NCBI GenBank assembly: GCA_011503125.2
Contig: WWBZ02000016.1
Coordinates: 4,712,001-4,776,000 of the forward strand
Length of the DNA: 64,000 bases
Reading direction: 5' to 3'
DNA from: Botryosphaeria dothidea
Taxonomy: Eukaryota > Ascomycota > Dothideomycetes > Botryosphaeriales > Botryosphaeriaceae
Below, one piece after another: positions 57,161 to 64,000 of the stretch (position 1 is the stretch's first letter; each line of letters begins with the position of its first letter). The translations under genes were made by a program, and so were the position numbers. The notes under the pieces are model-generated. The model was given only the letters and a program-made list of their open reading frames with translations, searched no databases and was not told the DNA's origin.

Positions 57161-57872
57161 CTCTTTATCTTCGTCTTCCTCTCTCGCTCTTCAGATCCGG
57201 AACACGGAACACGGATGTCGCCTGTCTCGTGCCTTCCGGGTCTTGATCCGCGATGGTGGTGACAGCGATGCACGCCTCCAAAAGAAGGAATTTCTTCACG
57301 GAACAAAAAAGCCGGCAGGAAAGAAGCATGCGCTCCATAAATACCCTCACTCTCCCTAAATTGTGGCTGGCCAGACTGATTGCCTACGTGGACTCCACCC
57401 ATATGCATCCATCGGCCAGCCCCTCGCTAGCATCGCCGCCAATCAATTCCCACCGAAGAAGTTCCCATTCGCGATCACAATGCAGCATGTGGATCGCTCC
57501 AGATGCGGCAGCCGCGCTTGTAATCGCATTTATCTCCGATGGTGATGAACGACACCATCAAGAGCAGATATCCCCATCCATTCGACAGCCTCGCAACGGC
57601 CATCCATATCCATATTGAGTAGTGAAGTAGTCTGGAAAAACCAATAAAAAAAAAAAAGTGAAGAGGGGTCTCCCTTACAATACATGTACATCGCTCTCCC
57701 TTTTCATAACGCCATGCTGTTTGATGTTTGTGATCCCTCCCTCCGTCCATCCGCCATTCTTCTGCTTTTTGTTCATTTTTGGGATGCCGAGAAATAGGAT
57801 GATGCCATTTTGCCCTCCACGAAGAGAAGAACATCGTTGAAAGTCGCCCTCCACCGTTAAGGACCCTCGCCT
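57161..57872. other. Upstream region of BNA7 and 3' end of the SLP2 gene
   Basis: Both flanking genes are on the minus strand. The interval shows no coding features; a run of A12 lies near 57646-57657. It should hold the BNA7 promoter and the SLP2-like 3' UTR. Confidence 0.5.
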
Positions 57873-59283
57873 TTACCTCTTCTGCGTCGTGTTCTCAAAG
57901 CTCTCCAGCACGCTCTTCTGCACATCGTCCGCCTGCTCCCTGAGCTCATTCGCCTCCCTCTCCACCTCCTGCACGCGGTCCGACGACGCCGAATATCCGC
58001 TCTTCTGCTCGCCAGAACCAATCATCCTAGCCGCCGCCTGCTTCGCCTGGCCCTCCGACACCTTGCCGTACACCGACATGGCCGTCGCGATCATGCCGCC
58101 AATGTCGCCCACGTTGCCGGGGACGACCACCGACGTACCCTCCTTCGCCAGCTTGCCGAACGCATCGACGTACTGCTCCGCGACCTTGAGGCTGACGGCG
58201 CTCTGCGCATTATGCTTGCCCTGCTCGATGGACCTTGCAACCGCATCGATCCCCGAAGCCGTAGCCTTTGCCTTCAACAAAATCGCCTCGGCCTCACCGC
58301 TCGCCATGTTGATCTGCTCCGCCCTGAGCGCCTCCGACGCCAGAATGACGCTCTGCTTGCGGCCCTCGGCGATGTTGATCGCGCTCTGGCGCTGGCCCTC
58401 CGACTCGAGAATCTCCGCGCGCTTGCTGCGCTCCGCCGTCACCTGGCGGTGCATCGCCTCGACCACGGGCGCCGGCGCGTGGATGTCGCGGATCTCGTAC
58501 CGCAGGCACGTCACGCCCCAGTCCTGCGCCGCCTCGTTGATCGCCGCCGTGATGTTCGCGTTCAGGTTCGCCCGCTCCTTCAGCACGTGGTCCAGCGTCA
58601 GCTGCCCAATCTCCGACCGCATCGTCGTCTGCGCCAGCTGCGAGATGGCGTACTCGGCGTCCTCGACTCCGTAGCTAAATCATCTCCAAGTCAGCCACAA
58701 AACGAACTAAAACCCCTCCTCTAGCCCAACCAATCCTTACTCACCTGGCCTTGTACGCATCAAACACCCGCGTATACAACACCCCATCCAGCTCCAACGT
58801 CACATTGTCCGCCGTGATCGCGCTCTGGCTCGGAATCTCAATCGCCGCCTCCTTCAAGCTCTTGACGTACGCTATCCGATCGAGGAACGGAATCAACACG
58901 GCCAGCCCGGGCTGCAGGATCCGGTTGAACTTGCCCATGCGCTCGACGATCCACGCCGTCTGCTGCGGCACGAACCGCACGATCGTGTTGGCCGGCAGCG
59001 ACGGCCGCTGGAAGTACGACGGCGGCGCGCCACCGCCGGGCCCGCCGCCCACGCCCGGCAGGCCGAATATGCTGCCCGGCGACGAGTTGGACGCCGAGGA
59101 CGACGAGCTCTGCGGGAAGTTGGTGAAGGTGCGGCGCGGCGCGGTTGGCGAGCGAGCTGCGAGGGCGGCGAGGGCGGCGAGGGCGGCGGGTTGCGGTCGG
59201 AGGGCGGAGGGCGAGGCGGTGCGGAGGGCGCGGGCCATGATGCCCGGGGCGGCTGAGCGCATCAGCTCGGCGGCAGGAGCCAT
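57873..59283 (-). CDS. Mitochondrial stomatin-like protein 2
   Basis: SPFH/PHB-domain scaffold of the inner mitochondrial membrane; animal SLP2 binds cardiolipin and organises membrane domains and proteases, including a rhomboid. Exons are 59283-58745 and 58674-57873, giving 446 residues. A presequence rich in Ala, Arg and Ser covers about the first 55 residues, then a Gly/Pro-rich linker. The PHB domain begins at NTIVRFVPQQTAWIVERMGKFNRILQPGL and continues through SYGVEDAEYAISQLAQTTMRSEIG. The segment HRQVTAERSKRAEILESEGQRQSAINIAEG and the long helix after it are typical of SLP2. The C-terminal tail is charged. I chose the ATG at 59283, since the frame upstream lacks presequence character. 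Confidence 0.93.
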
Positions 59284-59985
59284 GGCGGGAGATGGAGGAG
59301 GGAAGGGAGGGGAAGAGGAATTGGTGGGCTGTTGAGAAGCAGTGACGTTCGGTGGTTGGTAAACGCAGAGCTCTGACAAGCGGGCAGGCGGCGCGGCGAT
59401 GTCACTTCCGCCATTTTCTCCGGCCGAGCGAGGAAGCATTGACCAAGCATTTGCGGGTGCCTGAGGCATGCACATTTTTCTACTCCGAGAACAGGGCAGA
59501 ACGCTCGCAACATCACCTCACATTAAATCCGACCACAAGAATCACTCTCGTATACTCGTCTTAAGAAGCCGAACTAACAGTCTACATATACATGCCGTCC
59601 TAGGGTATCATCATATCGTCTCTCGTAAACACGCTCATGATGACCATACCCTTCAGAAAAGGGAGGAAAGGAAAACGGCACCAAACAGACCGGCGATGCT
59701 TTGCCAGCATTCACCGGACCTGCCATCTGCCAACCCCACTCAAACCCACAATCATCATCATCCCAGTCGTGAACTTCCTCCTCCCAAAACCAGCCCTTCT
59801 AGGACCATCAGAGAGAGAAAGCGTGAAAAAAAGGTGGAACAAGAAAGGAAAATGCTCCCACTCCCCAACCATGCAAATTCACTCCCATCTCCGACTCCAT
59901 GTCTTTCCCTCCATGGCATACTCCACCCAATGCAACCGCGCTCCCCCCATTATGCACGAAAGACAAGGAAACCATCAACCCCCTC
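59284..59985. other. SLP2 promoter region and 3' end of the repeat-protein gene
   Basis: The interval lies between two minus-strand genes. It has no domain-bearing open frame. An A/C-rich stretch at 59600-59980 likely belongs to the downstream gene's 3' UTR. Confidence 0.5.
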
Positions 59986-62900
59986 CTAAAACCCCATCTT
60001 CAAGCTCTTCAACCAACTACTCCCCCTCCTCTCCCCCTTCGGCCTCTCCCCGGCCGGCCTGCCATCAAACGTCCTCAACCCCGCCGCCATCGGATCCTCT
60101 CCGAACAGCACACCACCACCTTCCTTGTCCTTCCTCCGCCTACTCCTCCCATCTCCACTCCCATCGCTACTCCTAATCCCACCCTCCTCCTTGCGCCTCC
60201 GCCTCCGCCTCTCCCCGCCATCGTCATCCATCATCTTCGAATCCCGCTTCGCCCTGCTCCGCCGCTCCCGCCTCGCCTCCTCCTCGAGCGGATCGACCGG
60301 ATCCGCCATCGCGCCCGGCGGCTGATCGAGAATCGTGCCCTCCAGCGGCGGCGGCAGCGGCGGCTCCGCGTTGACCTGATCGACCCAGCTGCGCGTCTTG
60401 TCGCTGCCGTTATTCGAGCGCGAAGGGTACTCAGCAGCGGGCTGAGGCGGCGGCGGCGGCGGTGGGGGGACGGCATCACCACCAGCACCGTTCCTCGGAT
60501 CGAAGTAATCCACGGGCGGCGGCCTCCCCCCAGACTTCTCCGCCGCGCGCCTAGCCTTGCGCTCGTCGTGCCTCCGCCGCCTCTCCGCCTCGTCCTCCGC
60601 ACCGCCAGCCCTGTGTGAGCGGCGCCGCTCCGCCGTCGGGCGGTGCGAGCTGTGATGCCTCGAAGGCGGGTCGACCGCGTCGCCAGTCTCCCTCTGCCGG
60701 CGGCGGGCGCGGCGCTCGGCGCGCTCCGCTTCCTTGGGGTCGAGCTCGACGGGCTCCGCAGCCTTGCGTTCCTCTCGCGCCGCGCGGCGGGCGCGCTTCT
60801 CTTCCGCGCGCCTCGCCTCGGCGTCGCGCTCTTTGAGCCGGCGCTCCTCGTGCTTGTCGGCGCCGCTGCGCTTGCGCTCGCGCCTGTGGGCCGTCTTGAC
60901 TTCTTCCTCCTCGATGGCGCGGGCCTCGCGTTCGGCGCGCTTGGCGCGCTTGCGTGCCTCCTGCTCTGCGATAGGATCGTGCGGCGGCGGCGCGGTGCCG
61001 TCGGGAGGAGGGGGCGGCACGGCGGCAGGGTCGTCGAGGACGACGCCGTCGACGGGCGAGAAGCCCTCGGGTGCGGGAGCGTCGTCGTCAGACGGATGAC
61101 GTGAGCGCAGCTTACGGTGTTCGCGACGCAGGCGCTTGGCGTAGTCATCCTCGGCTGTTCTTGCGGAAGAGCGTTTGCGGCGGCGGTCATCGTCGCCATC
61201 GCGCATGCTGCGGTGCCTGCGGTCCTCGTAGTCGGATACGGCGTCCTTCTTCTTTGATCCGAGGCCGAACATGCCCATCAGGCCGCCGGCAGGCTTCTTG
61301 GGCGGGCTCTCGACGTGCTCGCGTCGCTCGCGCTTGGTGCCTGAGCGTCTGGGTTTCTCGACGAAGGCCATGTCGTCTGGGCCCGTCACCACTTCGGGAG
61401 CTTCGTCGGGCATGGCGGCCGCGGCGTCTATAATGACGGGATCATCGTCCATCACGGGATCTGCGCCGCGAGACTTGTGCTTTCGTCTTCTCGACGGATC
61501 TCTCGAAGCTGACGGTGGCGCATCCGCTGCATCGACCATGACCACATCGTCGTCGTCAATAGCATAGGGATCGGGGATGGCTCTTGTCTTGCGACGTGAC
61601 TCCCTCGTCGTATGGCGTCTGCTCAGTCTCTCCGGTCTACCACCGCCGAAATCCATGCCCATCAGCTTCGCAGCCTTCGAAGAGACCTTAACCATGTCAT
61701 CCTCAGGTGGCGGCGAAATCAGGCCACCGTCTCTCTCCACGGAAGCGTGGCGTGAGCGCGTCTTTGGGGTCCGGGGCTCGCGCATGGATCTCGAACGGGA
61801 AGGCGTCGCTCCCAGACCTCCCATGCCGAACATACCACCAAAACTCGCGCCGCGCTGCGGGCGGACTCTTGAAGGCGTCTTAGAGACATGATCACCCGAG
61901 CCAGATGACTTGGAGTCCTTCCCTTCGTCGCGTTCCTTGTCCTTGTCACGATCTCGCCGCGAAGAGTGCCGTTCGGACTTTGATCGCGTGAGACTGGGCC
62001 TCGTCGCCCCTTCGTCGCGGTTCTTCTTGCGGGTATCCCGATCTTTGACAGGCGCTGTGGCGCCCCAGAAGCCCCAAGAGTTGGTGGCATTCTTGTCGCG
62101 AACGACTTTCGGGCGTTCCTTTCGCGGCTCGGGCGCAACAGGTTCCGCTGGAGGAGTTGGAGGTTTGGCAGGCTCATCAGCCGGCGGCGCATCAGGCACA
62201 ACTTCTGCTGGAGGGACCTCGGGCATCGCAGGGGGTTCGGGCGCGTCCATGTCGACGATCTCTCCGAACATATTAGACCTCGCTGCACTGCTCTTGCTCT
62301 TCTTCTTCTTGTCCTTATCTTTCTTACTCTTCTTCTCCGGCGCAGGCGCAGGTTCGGGTTCGACAGGAGGCGGAGGAGGAGGAGGAGGTGGTGGTGGTGG
62401 TGGTGGTGGTGGCGCAACTATTTCGAAAAGTGGTTCGTCTTCAGGGAAGCCGCCAGGGACTGGTGTGTGAACTTCGGGAACGTCAAGTACCGGGTCAGGT
62501 GGAACTTCCAGTGCTTCGGGCACGGGCGCAGGCTCGGGTTCAGGCTCCTTGTCTTTGCTCTTCTTCGATTTAGAAGATTTCTTCTCAGCCTTTTTGTCCT
62601 TCGACGACTTCTTCGTGGGAGGTGGTTCCACGATCTCGACCGGTGGCGGTGGCGGCACGTCTTCCGCTGGAGGCGGGTCAGCAAGCGCCTCGGGTTCAGG
62701 TTCGGGCTCGACAACGGGTGGTTCAGGTTCGGGGGGCGGAGGCGGCGGCTCCTCGACCGCTTCGAACGCCTTGAGGCGATCGCTAATCTTTGCGCCCTTC
62801 TTCGTCTTCTTCAGTTTTCCAGAGGGCGGAGGCGACGGTTCAGGCGGCGGAGGTGGAGGCTCAGCCTCGACAGCCGCGGGGTCAGCTGCCGTTTCCTCAT

Positions 62901-64000
62901 CGGGTATAGCGTCGTGTGCCGTGAGATCCTTTCCGCCAAATTTCTTGGTTTTCTTGAGTGACACACCCCAGAAATTGCCCCATGAATTATCCGCCGCGGG
63001 GGGCGCCTCGGGAACGGCCTCAGGCACCGGTTCGGGCTGGGGCTCAGGCTCAGGAGCGGGCTCTTCTGGCGGAGGTGGTGGAGGAAGAGGCTCTTCTTCG
63101 ACAGCCTTGCCCTTCTTCTTCTTCTTTTTCTCCTTCTTGGACAGAGGCGCCTCATCTATGATTTCGACAATCTCGTTCGGATCAGGTTCAATAGCCTTCG
63201 CGGCCTCAGCAGCTGCGGCTTCTTCAGCCGCCTTCGCTACGCGTTCGGCTTCTTCAGCTTCCTGTGCTGCGCGTTCGGCCTCTTCCTTCTCAAGCTTCTC
63301 TTTTTCCTCACGCTCCTTGGCTTCCTTCTTCTCTTGCTTTTCCTTCTCTTTCTTCTCCTTCTCCAGTTCCTTCTTAGTCTTCTTCTTGTCCGTAGAGCTC
63401 GAGCCCCACAGACTTCCCCATCCTGAGCTCTTGGCCTCTTTTTCCTTCTTCTTTTCGGGCTCTGGTGGCGGCGGCGGTACGTCGATAATGGGCTCGGGTT
63501 CAGGATCGAGGAGAGGGTCGGCTTCGGGCTCGGGCGGTGCGCCTTCGTCGATGATCTGGACAATGTCGTCGGGATGGCCGTCGGCCTCGTCGCCGAGGAT
63601 ATCGACTAGCGGGGGCGGGGGTGGAACTTGTGCAGCGGAAACTTCTTCAGTTAGCTTACTCTTCTTTCCCTTTTTGTTCTTCTTGCTCGTGGTCGTAGGA
63701 GCCCAAGAGAAGTCATCATCTGCGGGCGGCGGAGGCGCTTCAATCGCGAGAGGCTCCGGAGGGGGTGGTGGAGGTGGGGGCTCGATTGCCGCTGGAGCAG
63801 CCTCCTCTGGCGGAGTAGGCGCTGGCGGGAAGTCAAACGCAGCGGCGGCGCCCTTCTTCTTTTTCTTGTCCTTCTTGCCCGTAGTCCAACCAAGTCCCCA
63901 TCCGTCGTCCTCTGGCGCACCGCTCTCAGTGATGCCGTCAGGCTGCTGGACTGCGGTTGTCGGGTCCTCGCCAACAACCTCCACTGGACCATCTTTCGAG
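59986..64000 (-). CDS. Very long low-complexity protein with Trp-Gly islands, N-terminus off the right edge
   Basis: A single frame stays open to the right edge of the window, encoding 1337 residues of a larger protein. No enzyme domain is visible. Short Trp-Gly islands recur: DDGWGLGW, SSGWGSLWGS, NSWGNFWGVS and NSWGFWGAT, plus FSWAP. Most are followed by a Lys-rich run (KKDKKKKKG, DKKKTKK, KKTKKFGGK). Between them lie proline runs, Glu/Ala/Lys coiled segments, and short hydrophobic-acidic motifs such as DIVQIIDEGAP and EIVEIIDEAP. The C-terminal half is Arg/Ser-rich with phospho-type RSRS motifs and a GGMFGMGGLG / GGLMGMFGLGSKK pair, and ends SSWLKSLKMGF. It looks like a disordered scaffold; a leashin-like septal/Woronin-body tether is one option, but I cannot support it from residues. 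Confidence 0.75.
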   Translation of the reverse strand, partial: SKDGPVEVVGEDPTTAVQQPDGITESGAPEDDGWGLGWTTGKKDKKKKKGAAAAFDFPPAPTPPEEAAPAAIEPPPPPPPPEPLAIEAPPPPADDDFSWAPTTTSKKNKKGKKSKLTEEVSAAQVPPPPPLVDILGDEADGHPDDIVQIIDEGAPPEPEADPLLDPEPEPIIDVPPPPPEPEKKKEKEAKSSGWGSLWGSSSTDKKKTKKELEKEKKEKEKQEKKEAKEREEKEKLEKEEAERAAQEAEEAERVAKAAEEAAAAEAAKAIEPDPNEIVEIIDEAPLSKKEKKKKKKGKAVEEEPLPPPPPPEEPAPEPEPQPEPVPEAVPEAPPAADNSWGNFWGVSLKKTKKFGGKDLTAHDAIPDEETAADPAAVEAEPPPPPPEPSPPPSGKLKKTKKGAKISDRLKAFEAVEEPPPPPPEPEPPVVEPEPEPEALADPPPAEDVPPPPPVEIVEPPPTKKSSKDKKAEKKSSKSKKSKDKEPEPEPAPVPEALEVPPDPVLDVPEVHTPVPGGFPEDEPLFEIVAPPPPPPPPPPPPPPPPVEPEPAPAPEKKSKKDKDKKKKSKSSAARSNMFGEIVDMDAPEPPAMPEVPPAEVVPDAPPADEPAKPPTPPAEPVAPEPRKERPKVVRDKNATNSWGFWGATAPVKDRDTRKKNRDEGATRPSLTRSKSERHSSRRDRDKDKERDEGKDSKSSGSGDHVSKTPSRVRPQRGASFGGMFGMGGLGATPSRSRSMREPRTPKTRSRHASVERDGGLISPPPEDDMVKVSSKAAKLMGMDFGGGRPERLSRRHTTRESRRKTRAIPDPYAIDDDDVVMVDAADAPPSASRDPSRRRKHKSRGADPVMDDDPVIIDAAAAMPDEAPEVVTGPDDMAFVEKPRRSGTKRERREHVESPPKKPAGGLMGMFGLGSKKKDAVSDYEDRRHRSMRDGDDDRRRKRSSARTAEDDYAKRLRREHRKLRSRHPSDDDAPAPEGFSPVDGVVLDDPAAVPPPPPDGTAPPPHDPIAEQEARKRAKRAEREARAIEEEEVKTAHRRERKRSGADKHEERRLKERDAEARRAEEKRARRAAREERKAAEPVELDPKEAERAERRARRRQRETGDAVDPPSRHHSSHRPTAERRRSHRAGGAEDEAERRRRHDERKARRAAEKSGGRPPPVDYFDPRNGAGGDAVPPPPPPPPQPAAEYPSRSNNGSDKTRSWVDQVNAEPPLPPPLEGTILDQPPGAMADPVDPLEEEARRERRSRAKRDSKMMDDDGGERRRRRRKEEGGIRSSDGSGDGRSRRRKDKEGGGVLFGEDPMAAGLRTFDGRPAGERPKGERRGSSWLKSLKMGF

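Overview
The window reads as nuclear DNA of a filamentous ascomycete (Pezizomycotina). Genes are dense and mostly split by short introns (about 45-90 nt) with GTRAGT-like donors and CTRAC-like branch points. Recognisable fungal genes include a single-copy-type beta-tubulin, OPI3, a Zn2Cys6 regulator, TIM54, HIR1, LEO1, verprolin and an AVT/Mtr-type permease. The class cannot be fixed from sequence alone. I support about 25 protein-coding loci and one decayed copy; I found no rRNA, tRNA, CRISPR array or intact transposon. Exon limits were read by eye from splice signals and checked for frame, so they are predictions.

Left part (1-14 kb): the catalytic half of dipeptidyl peptidase III (runs off the left edge) is divergent from beta-tubulin. 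OPI3 (last phospholipid methylation step), a neutral amino acid permease and LEO1 (Paf1 complex) follow on the minus strand, and a Mob2-type NDR kinase activator on the plus strand is divergent from LEO1.

Middle part (15-45 kb): an intronless mitochondrial PPR protein divergent from a CxxC zinc-binding protein (DUF866); a small tail-anchored orphan protein; a Tma17/Adc17-like proteasome assembly chaperone divergent from a mitochondrial rhomboid protease; verprolin divergent from an uncharacterised mitochondrial membrane protein; HIR1; an F-box-like protein; TIM54 divergent from a WBP4/Saf1-like splicing factor; ARF1; and a Zn2Cys6 regulator of the CLR-1 type.

Right part (45-64 kb): this has the most accessory character. 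It holds a decayed secreted-protein gene (47.1-48.1 kb), a degenerate stretch with a small 16-bp-period repeat, a GT2 cellulose-synthase-like glycosyltransferase, a LovD-like beta-lactamase-fold hydrolase, a Cys-rich type I membrane protein with an apparent one-base frameshift, and remains of a small Cys-rich coding region. It then returns to housekeeping genes: kynurenine formamidase with an unusual N-terminal extension, a mitochondrial stomatin-like protein, and a very long low-complexity protein with recurrent Trp-Gly islands that runs off the right edge.

Two themes stand out. Six or seven genes encode mitochondrial or probably mitochondrial proteins (DPP3 long form, PPR protein, rhomboid, 415-aa membrane protein, TIM54, SLP2, possibly the tail-anchored protein). 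Six closely spaced divergent gene pairs share intergenic promoters of about 230-470 bp. No clearly new multi-gene system is proven. The best candidates for novelty are the Trp-Gly/IVxIID repeat protein, the tail-anchored orphan, and the regulator-GT2-hydrolase neighbourhood around the decayed gene.
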